A DNA stretch of 64,000 bases from positions 1,922,001 to 1,986,000 of the forward strand of contig NZ_JAQZZL010000002.1 in NCBI RefSeq assembly GCF_028745505.1. Reading direction: 5' to 3'. A program made the translations under genes and the position numbers. The DNA comes from Lentisphaera marina (lineage in GTDB: Bacteria > Verrucomicrobiota > Lentisphaeria > Lentisphaerales > Lentisphaeraceae). This document shows positions 15,568 through 24,341 of this stretch, piece after piece. Numbering within the stretch: the stretch's first letter is position 1; each line of letters starts with the position of its first letter. Under the pieces are notes generated by a model that had not been told where the DNA came from, searched no databases, and worked only from the letters and a program-made list of their open reading frames with translations.

Positions 15568-16149
15568 ATGAAATATTTTCTTATTTTCCTCACAGTCATT
15601 GGCCTATCGCTAAGCGCAAGAGAAATCCTTGAAGATCCTACTTTTAAAAAGAAAGATAAGTACTGGAGACTCACAGCTTTTGAAGAATACAAAAATGTAG
15701 AGCCTAAATACAAGCGTAAGACTGTCGAATTTGATATCTCTCATACTTCTGAAGCGTCTTACATATCTTATATCACTGAAGCAGATACGAAAGATGACCG
15801 AATCTACAAAATTGAATTCAAATTTAAAGGTGATGGTCAAGGTGAGATTTTCATTAAACACATGGCCTACCCCAACTTCTTCAAGCGCAAGAGATATATA
15901 GAGGGAAGCCCTCTAGTAAACCTTGGACTCCACCAAAAATTCACTCCTAGTTCAGAATGGCAAATTGCCACTTGTTACGTAAAATCAAAAGTTAATAAAG
16001 AAAGCAACTATATGAAATCTTTATTATTCTGGATGGGTTCTTACCAAGGAAAATTTACTCTTGGAGAAATCTCCGTCACAGAAGCCAAAGATAAACAAGA
16101 TTTAACTTTGGGTGACCATGGCCTAATAGAGGTACGTAAAGAAAAGTAA
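15568..16149 (+). CDS. Secreted protein, CBM4/9-like fold suspected, paralog 1
   Basis: 193 residues with a signal peptide (KYFLIFLTVIGLSLS). The mature protein opens REILEDPTFKKKDKYW, shared residue for residue with the next gene. It then has KVEFDISHTSEASY-like and IEFKFKGDGQGEI segments that look like the jelly-roll strands of carbohydrate-binding CenC-type domains, where a 'D/N-P-x-F ... W' start is common. No catalytic motif is seen. It is a tandem duplicate of the gene at 16222 and lies after the sulfatases, so glycan binding is a reasonable guess. Confidence 0.75.
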   Translation: MKYFLIFLTVIGLSLSAREILEDPTFKKKDKYWRLTAFEEYKNVEPKYKRKTVEFDISHTSEASYISYITEADTKDDRIYKIEFKFKGDGQGEIFIKHMAYPNFFKRKRYIEGSPLVNLGLHQKFTPSSEWQIATCYVKSKVNKESNYMKSLLFWMGSYQGKFTLGEISVTEAKDKQDLTLGDHGLIEVRKEK

Positions 16150-16221
16150 AAAAAAATCACAAAATTTGTCACATAAACTCCTTTTGTGCGATTATATTGT
16201 CAACAAACTTTGGAGTTCATT

Positions 16222-16809
16222 ATGCTTATTCGTAGCCTTCTTTTAATTTTATTTTTTAGCACTAGCGCTTTTGCCCAACGAGAAATTTTAGAAGATCCCA
16301 CTTTCAAGAAAAAAGATAAGTATTGGTTTCTCCGCAAAGGTCAGGAATACAATAAATTAAAAGCAGAGTATAAAAAAGAAACTTTAAGCCTAAAAATCAG
16401 CCATACCTCAGAAGCTCATTACCTATGCTTACTCACTCCCGCACCATTGAAAAAGGGTCGCCATTATCAATTTAGTTTTGAATTCAAAGGTGATGGTGAA
16501 GGTATGATCAAAGCTAATTACCGTAACCATAACAACGTTTTCAAAAGAAAGAAAAACACCAAAAACCATCGCTATAGTAGCTTGGGTTTAATGCAAAAAT
16601 TAAGTCCTAAAGCTGAATGGCAAAAAGCAACTATGTATTTTACCGCTCTGGAAAATCCCGTCTCGGATTTTGATGAGTTTATCATCCTAATGTTCGGTGA
16701 ATTCCAGGGAGAAATTAGTTTACGAAATTTATCTCTTAAAGAAGCGAAAGATGCAGCTCTTCCCTTGGGAAAATTCGGTAAAATGGATCCTATTACTGAG
16801 GTCAAATAA
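16222..16809 (+). CDS. Secreted protein, CBM4/9-like fold suspected, paralog 2
   Basis: 195 residues from ATG at 16222 with GGAG six nt upstream. An earlier TTG-type start at 16186 has no ribosome binding site and would bury the signal peptide (LIRSLLLILFFSTSAFA). The mature start REILEDPTFKKKDKYW and the segments ISHTSEAHYL, FEFKGDGEGMI, LGLMQKLSPKAEWQKAT and EAKDAALPLGKFG follow paralog 1 throughout. It has its own upstream gap of 72 nt, so it may be transcribed separately. The function is unknown, with the same binding-domain suspicion as paralog 1. Confidence 0.75.
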   Translation: MLIRSLLLILFFSTSAFAQREILEDPTFKKKDKYWFLRKGQEYNKLKAEYKKETLSLKISHTSEAHYLCLLTPAPLKKGRHYQFSFEFKGDGEGMIKANYRNHNNVFKRKKNTKNHRYSSLGLMQKLSPKAEWQKATMYFTALENPVSDFDEFIILMFGEFQGEISLRNLSLKEAKDAALPLGKFGKMDPITEVK

Positions 16810-16924
16810 AATTTAATTTTCGAACGAATAATTTAATCCTTAGAGTTAGAAAACCGACTACTTGAAAATCACTCTTTCATGACTAAAATGTGGGTCTCTA
16901 TTTTAAAGATTAAGGATAATAAAT

Positions 16925-17434
16925 ATGTTCGAAGGCGATTGGTATTGTCTCTATACAAAACCTAGGCAAGAAAACCTTGCAGCTCAATCTGCTATTGATG
17001 CTGGTTTTGTAACATTTAATCCTAAGATTGAAAAACGTCGTCTCCTTAGGGGTAAAGCCACTTATGCGCATTACCCCCTCTTCCCTTCCTACATTTTTGT
17101 TGAGGCTAATGATGAAAGCCTAGATAAAGCTCGTTATCTAAGGGGTGTGAATCGAATTATTGGTTTTGGCAAAAATGGTACATCCTACAAAATACCTGCC
17201 ATCATCTTAAAAACTTTATCCACTTTCCTTGAAGATAATGTCTATAAACATGACATGCATGATTTAAAACAGGGAGACAAAGTCACCGTACTCGACGGCC
17301 CCCTCAAAGGAGTTGAAGCTGTTTTCCAAGAAGGACTAAAAGATGGTGAACGTGCCATTGTCCTTTTTGAGTTATTCTCAAATTACCAAGAAGCTAAAGT
17401 GAGCTTAGAAGACATCATCAAATCTGACGATTAG
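16925..17434 (+). CDS. RfaH/NusG-like transcription antitermination factor
   Basis: 169 residues, ATG at 16925 with AAGGA upstream. The N-terminal NGN domain starts WYCLYTKPRQENLAAQSAI and includes YPLFPSYIFVEA and RYLRGVNRIIGFG. A C-terminal KOW motif is seen at GDKVTVLDGPLKGVEAVFQE. The product length and the long linker fit the specialised RfaH/LoaP group rather than housekeeping NusG, which normally lies by rpl genes. Such paralogs usually act on a long operon. None is next to it: the following genes, ppk and ppx, are on the other strand with only one base between stops. Confidence 0.88.
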   Translation: MFEGDWYCLYTKPRQENLAAQSAIDAGFVTFNPKIEKRRLLRGKATYAHYPLFPSYIFVEANDESLDKARYLRGVNRIIGFGKNGTSYKIPAIILKTLSTFLEDNVYKHDMHDLKQGDKVTVLDGPLKGVEAVFQEGLKDGERAIVLFELFSNYQEAKVSLEDIIKSDD

Positions 17435-17435
17435 C

Positions 17436-19508
17436 TTAATCTAACTTACGGCGAACTTTTAAACCTTCCGAAATATCCTCTTTGCTTGCTTCTAAAGCCT
17501 CTTTGTAAAAGAGGTCTTGAGCACTATTTTTACCACGATTACGCTTCACATACGTTCCATCTGGCTGCAATATGTGCGCTTTGCGATTATCGCTTAACAT
17601 TGTATCGAGAATATGCTTTACGCGCTCTTTATGCTTTGCTTCAAAGACGGGAAACATCAATTCCACACGGCGATTCAAATTACGACTCATCCAATCCGCT
17701 GACGCTAAGTACATTTCTTCTTTGCCGCCATTACTGAACCAATAAATACGACTATGCTCTAAATACCGCCCGATGACGGAAACAACTGTGATATTATCAC
17801 TTAAGCCTTCAAGACCTGGTTTAAGCATACAAATACCACGAATATTTAAATCGATCTTTACGCCTGCTTGTGAAGCTCGATAAAGTGCTTCAATCATCTC
17901 CGGATCAGATAATGAATTAAACTGGGCTCGAATTGCACCTGAGCCACCATTTTCGGCGATCTTTGTTTCACGATTAACCAGTTGTAAAAACTTCGGCTTC
18001 ATGGTGCTTGGGGCCATAAAGATATAATCCATTTGCGGTAAATCTGAATAACCTGTAATTGAGTTAAAGAATAGCGCAGCCTCGTAAGTGAGCTCATCTC
18101 GACTCGTCATAAAACCCATATCAGTATATAGAGTAGCCGTTTTTTCATTATAATTCCCCGTACCCAAGTGAACATAGCGACGGACGCCAGTGCTTTCACG
18201 GCGGGTAACCATCAGGAATTTACAATGAACTTTTAACTGCGATAGACCATAAATAACTGTCGCACCCACTTTCTCTAGTTGAGTAGCCCAACGAATATTT
18301 TGCTGCTCGTCAAATCTGGCTTTTAATTCAACTAAAGCAGTGACTTGTTTACCATTTCTTGCCGCTCGTAAGAGCGCATCTGCTACTGGAGATTTTGAAC
18401 CTGAAGTTCTGTAGAGAGTCATTTTGATAGATAAGACATTGGGATCATCAACAGCTTGATTGATCAAATCTAATACTGGGTCAAACGACTCGTAAGGGTG
18501 ATGCATGAGGATGTCACGCTTCGATAATTCCTCGAAAATATTCTCTCCACGCTTTAAATCTCTTGGAAACTTGGGTTTTCTCGAATCATAATGCAGGTGA
18601 TCATAGCCACTAATAAAACATATCTCCATCAAGCCTTTTAGATTAACTGGGCCATCAACCATATAAACCCCTGCTGAATTGATTTGGAAAAAGGATTTTA
18701 AGCGCTCGCGAATATCTTCACTCTTTTTATCAATTTCTAAACGCACTGGGAAGCTCTGTCCACGCTGTACAATTAATTCTTCCATTGCAGTCAAAAGGTT
18801 CGTATCATCATCTTCATCAACAGCTAAGTCGGCATCTTTCGTTAAACGAAAACAAGAACTCTCTACAATTTTATAACCTGGGAATAAGCGATCAGAAAAC
18901 AAACGCACTAAATCTTCCAAAAAGACAAACTTGCGATCCGCCCCCTGTGAGCTCGGCAATTCCCATAAGCGGCTCAAACTCGCAGGCATTGGTATTACGG
19001 CAAATTCTTTTTCTATTTCTTCAGTAGATATTTTATCCAAAGTAACCGCGAGGTACATCTGTAAATTCACAAAGTTGTGAATGGTTTTATTGGTGTCTAT
19101 ACGAAGCGGTGTAAGCACTGAGAATATTTCGCGTTCATAAACCGTGTTTAAATACTGAAGTTCGGCTTCGTCAAATTCTGTAACAAATTGCAAGCCCTCT
19201 TTATTGAGTTTCGGCAGAATATCTTTATTTAATATTCTATATTGCTCCTGGCACATCTCATGGGCTTTTTCATTAATTGTATTGAGCACGTCGAAGTAGG
19301 AAATCTGCGCCACCGTAGGCTTTAAATTATCACGCATCGCACGAATGGTCGTTGCCACACGGACCATGAAAAATTCATCAAAATTCGAACTAGTTATCCC
19401 TAAAAATAAGAGACGCTCTAAGAGTGGCACACTCTCAGTTTTCGCTTCGTTTAAAACACGATTATTGAACTCCATCCATGAGAGTTCACGATTAAAATAA
19501 TTAGACAT
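17436..19508 (-). CDS. ppk1: Polyphosphate kinase 1
   Basis: 690 residues, the usual Ppk1 length. The opening YFNRELSWMEFNNRVLNEA is the family N-domain, with FDEFFMVRVA and later MTLYRTSGSKSPVADAL, VELKARFDEQQNIRWA and HCKFLMVTRRE. The catalytic region VHLGTGNYNEKTATLYTDMG carries the phosphorylated-His motif. The enzyme makes inorganic polyphosphate from ATP reversibly at the inner membrane. It is encoded 3 nt after ppx in one operon, so synthesis and breakdown are co-expressed. Confidence 0.97.
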   Translation of the reverse strand: MSNYFNRELSWMEFNNRVLNEAKTESVPLLERLLFLGITSSNFDEFFMVRVATTIRAMRDNLKPTVAQISYFDVLNTINEKAHEMCQEQYRILNKDILPKLNKEGLQFVTEFDEAELQYLNTVYEREIFSVLTPLRIDTNKTIHNFVNLQMYLAVTLDKISTEEIEKEFAVIPMPASLSRLWELPSSQGADRKFVFLEDLVRLFSDRLFPGYKIVESSCFRLTKDADLAVDEDDDTNLLTAMEELIVQRGQSFPVRLEIDKKSEDIRERLKSFFQINSAGVYMVDGPVNLKGLMEICFISGYDHLHYDSRKPKFPRDLKRGENIFEELSKRDILMHHPYESFDPVLDLINQAVDDPNVLSIKMTLYRTSGSKSPVADALLRAARNGKQVTALVELKARFDEQQNIRWATQLEKVGATVIYGLSQLKVHCKFLMVTRRESTGVRRYVHLGTGNYNEKTATLYTDMGFMTSRDELTYEAALFFNSITGYSDLPQMDYIFMAPSTMKPKFLQLVNRETKIAENGGSGAIRAQFNSLSDPEMIEALYRASQAGVKIDLNIRGICMLKPGLEGLSDNITVVSVIGRYLEHSRIYWFSNGGKEEMYLASADWMSRNLNRRVELMFPVFEAKHKERVKHILDTMLSDNRKAHILQPDGTYVKRNRGKNSAQDLFYKEALEASKEDISEGLKVRRKLD

Positions 19509-19511
19509 CGA

Positions 19512-21041
19512 CTAACTCCTTGCTGCAAATTCGATTTTTAAACCAAAGACATCTTGAAAAATTTCTGAGGCATCTTGTAAACTTCCCACTTCTAAAGGGC
19601 TAATATTGGCTATATTCGTTTTTAATTGGAGCCTATTCGCATCCCTTTGCACACTATCCACCTTAAGTCGTTGAACCAAGCGTATATCAAGTGCCCTGGC
19701 CACACGTAGGATGGCGGATAATTTAAAAACAGTTAAGCGGTCACTTCTTCCTAGTGAAGAAAATTCGCTATGTGTATGTTTGGGCCGCGTCTTGCTGTGA
19801 TAACGAACAATTAAGCCCACAATGGTACGATCCAACTCATTTAAACCAAAAATCTCTGAGTTCTTAATAAGGTATAAGCCATGGCGTTGACTATGACGAT
19901 GGTGTAAAAATAAACCTATGTCCATCAAGACCGCCGCTGATCTTAAATAAATTTTATGATCTTTATCAAAATTACCAGTTTTCGTTAATTCCTCAAAAAT
20001 CTTTAATGCGTTGAAAGCCACATTATCTGAATGTTTTTTATCAACGCCAAATTTTGCTGCAAGTGAGTAACAAGCTCCCGCGATTTCATCTTCCAAACTT
20101 GCCAGGGTGGATATGCGTTTACTGGATTGTAAGACACCTTCACGAATACTCACTTTTGGAACAATTAGACTCGTCGCACTACAATGCTTAAAGAAGGCTC
20201 CGTAAATCTGTAAAGTCGCAAAAAAGGCACCTGACTCTGAAAAAGATACGCCATATTCACTAGCAACTTCCACACTTTCCATCCCAGATATTTTTTCTAA
20301 AAACTCCACAAAAGCTTCTGCCTGTATGAGGTAATACCCCTTATTTTTCTCGCCAATTTGCCCTGCCACTCGACGTATATCACTACCCAAGGCAACAAAG
20401 TATTTCACTCTTTTAAGGGGGAATTCCATCTCAAATTGACGTGTCGCAACAAGAGTTTTCTGATCTAGAAGCTTCTGTAAATAATCACTTGTCCCCAAGC
20501 CCGACTTTAATTCTTTTTCAAAACGAATAGACCCCAGGTTCAGAGAGTGAGCCCCGACCATAAGACCTTTATTTAACATTAGTACATTTGTACCACCACC
20601 AGATGTCTCGACAATAAGAGCGTTGGAACGCTTAATTCGCAAATGCCCACGAAGTGCGTGATCGACAGAACGATAAGTCAGTAAATTGGCTTCCATTGCC
20701 TCTAAAACTTGAAAGGCAAAGCTCGTCTGCAGTTCGACGCGCTCAATAAACATATCTCGATTATGCGCTTCCCTTACTGCCGATGTTGCAATGCAACGGA
20801 TTTTCGAAGGAGATATGGACCAAGTTTCAATGTATTCTCTAAACAAACGGAGAATCTCTACCACTTGCTGAAATGACTCTTCAGATATTTCTTCCGAAAC
20901 AAAAACATCTCGACCAAGAGTACATTTTCTTTCCAATGTCTCTAAAGCTTTCCATTTGGTTGCACGCTTTTCGGCAATGAGCAGTCGGATACCACTAGAT
21001 CCTAAATCTATCACCGCAGAAAGCTTATTATTTTTCTTCAT
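19512..21041 (-). CDS. ppx: Exopolyphosphatase / GppA-type phosphatase with HD-like domain
   Basis: 509 residues. The actin-like fold opens with AVIDLGSSGIRLLIAE (phosphate loop), then CIATSAVREAHNRD and ALIVETSGGGTNVLMLNKG. The C-terminal half has a helical HD-like domain (RSAAVLMDIGLFLHHRHSQ and following, then IVRYHSKTRPKHTHS). This matches long Ppx/GppA enzymes that hydrolyse polyphosphate or pppGpp. One oddity is GSSG where Ppx proteins usually have GSNS in the first loop. It lies upstream of ppk1 with a 3-nt gap. Confidence 0.93.
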   Translation of the reverse strand: MKKNNKLSAVIDLGSSGIRLLIAEKRATKWKALETLERKCTLGRDVFVSEEISEESFQQVVEILRLFREYIETWSISPSKIRCIATSAVREAHNRDMFIERVELQTSFAFQVLEAMEANLLTYRSVDHALRGHLRIKRSNALIVETSGGGTNVLMLNKGLMVGAHSLNLGSIRFEKELKSGLGTSDYLQKLLDQKTLVATRQFEMEFPLKRVKYFVALGSDIRRVAGQIGEKNKGYYLIQAEAFVEFLEKISGMESVEVASEYGVSFSESGAFFATLQIYGAFFKHCSATSLIVPKVSIREGVLQSSKRISTLASLEDEIAGACYSLAAKFGVDKKHSDNVAFNALKIFEELTKTGNFDKDHKIYLRSAAVLMDIGLFLHHRHSQRHGLYLIKNSEIFGLNELDRTIVGLIVRYHSKTRPKHTHSEFSSLGRSDRLTVFKLSAILRVARALDIRLVQRLKVDSVQRDANRLQLKTNIANISPLEVGSLQDASEIFQDVFGLKIEFAARS

Positions 21042-21077
21042 TGATCCACCCTAATAAATCGTCACACCATTAAACTA

Positions 21078-21127
21078 AAAAACTCTAGTTAAACTTATTC
21101 ATTCTTATAAGCTTTCCTAGAGTTTTT
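21078..21127 (-). terminator. Probable rho-independent terminator after the 212-aa gene
   Basis: AAAAACTCTAG (21078-21088) and CTAGAGTTTTT (21117-21127) are a perfect 11-bp inverted repeat. Inside the 28-nt loop, CTTAT and ATAAG can pair again. Read on the minus strand the hairpin ends in a T-run, so it would terminate the gene ending at 21162 and separate it from ppx-ppk1. Confidence 0.55.
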
Positions 21128-21161
21128 GAGGAATTTATCCAAAAGATTTATTAGTTTTTTA

Positions 21162-21800
21162 CTAAGCTCCTGAAGTCCATTCTGCTTCGTGCCATACTAA
21201 AGTGTATTCTGTGCGAAGGTGAATACCGTTCATAGCGTACATCTTTTTCTCTAATTGAGACAATGCCCATAGTAAAGTTTGATAGTAAGAAACATCATCA
21301 AGAATACCCTGTGGCACTTCTGACAGGCCGATGTGAGTCAAACCATCAGTAATCGCTGCTTGCTGTAAAATCTTCAGGAATAGCATAGCTTTTGTTGGCA
21401 TCTTACATAATTCTGCCATAAAAGCATTCTTACGGTAGGAATCGAAATCACCACCACCAAGACTTAGGGGGTCTTCTGAATAGAGTTTACATTGATCAAA
21501 AAATTCTAAAACGCGGAAAGGGTCAATTGATAAAACCTTTTCTTTTGCATCGTACATTGTAGGACGTACAAATTTTGGATCGTCGCCTGCAATCGTAAGT
21601 TCAAACGTTGATTGTTCAAAAGTATCGAACTCAGATAAAAGAACACGTCCAAGGTCATTAATAATTGTTTGAACATCATCTTTTTCGAGCAATGCTTTCA
21701 GCTTATCTTCGGCCTCTGTTAAGCTCGTTTTATCATTCTTGTACGATTGATAAAACTTCTCTACATTCTGCCATATCGAATTCAGACTTCTTTTAGCCAT
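21162..21800 (-). CDS. Conserved-looking hypothetical protein (212 aa)
   Basis: Not recognised. It is a soluble, acidic-leaning protein with no signal peptide or membrane segment. The first 55 residues are helical and charged (WQNVEKFYQSYKNDKTSLTE). A middle part (SEFDTFEQSTFELTIAGDD, then VLSIDPFRVLEFFDQC) suggests an alpha/beta domain, and the end (HLRTEYTLVWHEAEW) is strand-like. It is a single gene between divergent and co-directional neighbours: a hairpin separates it from ppx, and 135 nt of promoter space separate it from the polyprenyl synthase. Confidence 0.85.
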   Translation of the reverse strand: MAKRSLNSIWQNVEKFYQSYKNDKTSLTEAEDKLKALLEKDDVQTIINDLGRVLLSEFDTFEQSTFELTIAGDDPKFVRPTMYDAKEKVLSIDPFRVLEFFDQCKLYSEDPLSLGGGDFDSYRKNAFMAELCKMPTKAMLFLKILQQAAITDGLTHIGLSEVPQGILDDVSYYQTLLWALSQLEKKMYAMNGIHLRTEYTLVWHEAEWTSGA

Positions 21801-21935
21801 TTCTTACCTCGGAAATTTGTTTTTTTAAACATAGTCGCCAAAATAGTAGATAAGTTCGATTTTTCCAGTGCTCAACTTTGCGCAACGGCTAATCCGGACT
21901 AGTTTTTCAGTTATATTAATTTTTACGGAATTTTT

Positions 21936-22916
21936 ATGCAGTCGGATACACTCAAAAGCCTACGGCAAATAACAGAAACTTACGCAATCCCCTTGGCTGA
22001 ATGCAATGAACTCATTCAGAAAACATTAAATTCGGAAACTCCTCAGACTGGTGATTTAGCTAAGGCTTTAAAAAACTCGCGTGGCAAACAACTTCGTCCC
22101 TTACTAGTTTTTACTTTATTGGGCGACCATCCAAACGCCGCAACTCTTGCTGCTGTATGCGAAAGTATCCATTGTGCTAGTTTAGTTCACGACGACATCA
22201 TTGATGACTGCAATTTACGTCGTAATCTCCCCACCATGAATGCCATACATGGAAGGCCTGTAGCCCTACTCCTGGGTGACCTTTTATTCACTTCAATTTT
22301 CTCTTTATCCGCGCGTCTCCCTTCTTGGGTTACCGCTGATGCAGCCAGCACCATCAAGCAGCTCATTGAAGGTGAACTTCTTCAGCAAGCACGCAAGGGC
22401 AATATCGATGTAACAAAGAGTCAGTACTTAGAAATTCTACAGAAAAAAACTGGTGCTCTATTGAGCTTATGTACAAAAGCCGGCTCACGTTTAGCTGACA
22501 AAAACCCTGGAGACATCAAATTAGCAGGTGAATACGCTGATTCTTTTGGTTTAATTTTCCAAATTGCCGATGACTGGGCCGACTTCACCAAGGCTGGAGA
22601 AGATGACAACAAAGATCGTGGCGCTGATATTGGCAATGGCTTCATTACCCTTCCTTGGATCTTAATGCTCGAACACGCTCCTCTAGAATACCGCGAGAAA
22701 CTCATTACCCTCATCACTAGTAAGCAACGATGCGGCATGAACCACCCTCTTGTCCAGGAAATCTACGAACTCGTCCAACTTGATGAAAAAATGCAAAGTG
22801 AAATCAACTCCCTTGAACGAACGGCACGACAAGCACTACTTAACATGAGCTCATCGATGCCTACTGAAGAACTGGAGGTTTACTTGAATACAGCCATTAG
22901 CACTTTCAACAAATGA
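21936..22916 (+). CDS. Polyprenyl diphosphate synthase
   Basis: 326 residues of the trans-isoprenyl diphosphate synthase family. KNSRGKQLRPLLVF precedes the first Asp-rich motif HDDIIDDCNLRRNLPTMN (Asp86 to Asp91). GDLLFTSIF and the second region FQIADDWADF...DNKDRGADIGNG complete the metal/diphosphate site, followed by ITLPWILML. It builds the long prenyl chain of a quinone, here most likely menaquinone, because the next genes are ubiX, mqnA and a quinone methyltransferase. The stop overlaps ubiX by 4 nt. Confidence 0.93.
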   Translation: MQSDTLKSLRQITETYAIPLAECNELIQKTLNSETPQTGDLAKALKNSRGKQLRPLLVFTLLGDHPNAATLAAVCESIHCASLVHDDIIDDCNLRRNLPTMNAIHGRPVALLLGDLLFTSIFSLSARLPSWVTADAASTIKQLIEGELLQQARKGNIDVTKSQYLEILQKKTGALLSLCTKAGSRLADKNPGDIKLAGEYADSFGLIFQIADDWADFTKAGEDDNKDRGADIGNGFITLPWILMLEHAPLEYREKLITLITSKQRCGMNHPLVQEIYELVQLDEKMQSEINSLERTARQALLNMSSSMPTEELEVYLNTAISTFNK

Positions 22917-23512
22917 AACAAAAAACTTACATCCTCGCAATCAGTGGTGCCTCTGGCTCATACTTCGCCAGAACTTGCTTAAAAACTTTAGTCAAAACTG
23001 GCGCAAAAGTTTTTTTAATTGCCTCACCTACGGCAAAACAAATTTGGCTAGACGAAATGAACGAAGGAAGCTTAGATGATTTTGTCAAAAGTTTTAGCCC
23101 CGAAGAACAATCCCTCATTCAAGTGGAGAATGTCAAAAACTTAGGTGCAGCGATCTCTTCAGGAAGCTTCAGACATGACGGCATGCTCATCATGCCATGT
23201 TCAGCTAAATGCCTTGCGGCCATCGCAAATGGTTTTTCTTCAAATCTTATCGAACGCGCTGCCGATGTTTGTTTAAAAGAACGCTTCCCGCTCGTCATTG
23301 GACTTAGGGAAACGCCACTCAGCTCAATACATCTTGAAAACGCCCTTAAGCTCTCTCAAATTGGCGTACAAATTGTCCCCTGTATCCCTGGCTTTTATCA
23401 TGGCGATAATAGCTTTGAAGGCATGGTGAATTTTGTTGCGGGAAAAGCCTTGGATCAGCTCAACGTTGACCACCAACTTTTCAAGCGTTGGAAAGAGGAT
23501 GACCATGCTTAA
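22913..23512 (+). CDS. ubiX: UbiX-type flavin prenyltransferase
   Basis: 199 residues. The Rossmann-type opening ILAISGASGSYFARTCLKTL (flavin binding), the middle LGAAISSGSFRHDGMLIMPC SAKCLAAIA region and LVIGLRETPLSSIHLENALKLSQIG are the UbiX/Pad1 signature. The enzyme makes prenylated FMN, the cofactor of UbiD-type decarboxylases. In a futalosine-pathway organism it would serve the late decarboxylation step. It begins at the ATGA overlap with the prenyl synthase and ends 8 nt inside mqnA. Confidence 0.92.
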   Translation: MKQKTYILAISGASGSYFARTCLKTLVKTGAKVFLIASPTAKQIWLDEMNEGSLDDFVKSFSPEEQSLIQVENVKNLGAAISSGSFRHDGMLIMPCSAKCLAAIANGFSSNLIERAADVCLKERFPLVIGLRETPLSSIHLENALKLSQIGVQIVPCIPGFYHGDNSFEGMVNFVAGKALDQLNVDHQLFKRWKEDDHA

Positions 23513-24341
23513 AATTGGCCTCATTAACTACCTCAATGCCTTCCCCTTCTCTTGGCCCATTATTCGCGATCAAGCCGAAGCAAAAAACTGGCGTGCTGTA
23601 TTAGCAAGGCCAGGCGAGCTAAACAAAATGTTGGCCCAAGGCGAATTAGACATGAGTCTCGTATCGGCCTTCGAATATTTGCGAAATAAAGAACAATATA
23701 TCCTCGCACCAGGCATATCACTCTCCTCAAAAGGTTACGTCAACTCAGTAAAGCTCGTTTCGAAAGTCCCTATCGAAGACTTAGACCAGCAAAATATTTA
23801 CATAACTTCTGCCTCTGCGACCTCAATTTCTATATTGAAAATACTTTTGGGCGAAAAAAACATTCACGCCAAAGAGCTCATCAATTACGACTGCCACCAA
23901 GGAGTTCCAAATGATGCCCTAGCTGCTTTAACTATTGGAGATGAAGCTTTAACTGAAGACTTCTCGGCCTTCACTCACTCATGGGATTTAGGCGCTGCTT
24001 GGCGCGAGCTTTTCCAACGCGATATTGTTTTTGCCCTTTGCGTCATCCGCAAAGATGCCCTAGAGAAATACCCTAAAGAAATAGCCCTTTTGGTCAAAAA
24101 ACTGAAAGACGCCCCCTCTGAATCTTTTGCTTGCGAGGAAACTTTTGCGAAAAACTGCAGGCAAACTTACCCAGAAATAAGCAAGCCCATGACCTACTTA
24201 CGCAATCTTCACTTCGAATGTGGTGAAATGGAGATCGCCAACTTTAATTTTTACCTCAAACTTTGCGCGAAACACAAATTAATCGATCAAGTTTTTGAGG
24301 CTCAGTACTACACAGATGAACTCGGATATCAGCATGGATAA
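23505..24341 (+). CDS. mqnA: Chorismate dehydratase MqnA (futalosine menaquinone pathway)
   Basis: 278 residues from ATG at 23505 with AGAGGA upstream. A start at 23433 inside ubiX would add an unrelated extension. The sequence begins LKIGLINYLNAFPFSWPI, typical of MqnA, with LDMSLVSAFEYLRNKEQY, an ASATSISILKILL strand-loop and IGDEALTEDF (a substrate-loop motif). It converts chorismate to 3-enolpyruvylbenzoate, the first step of the futalosine route. It overlaps ubiX and the methyltransferase by 8 nt each, which points to translational coupling. Confidence 0.93.
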   Translation: MLKIGLINYLNAFPFSWPIIRDQAEAKNWRAVLARPGELNKMLAQGELDMSLVSAFEYLRNKEQYILAPGISLSSKGYVNSVKLVSKVPIEDLDQQNIYITSASATSISILKILLGEKNIHAKELINYDCHQGVPNDALAALTIGDEALTEDFSAFTHSWDLGAAWRELFQRDIVFALCVIRKDALEKYPKEIALLVKKLKDAPSESFACEETFAKNCRQTYPEISKPMTYLRNLHFECGEMEIANFNFYLKLCAKHKLIDQVFEAQYYTDELGYQHG

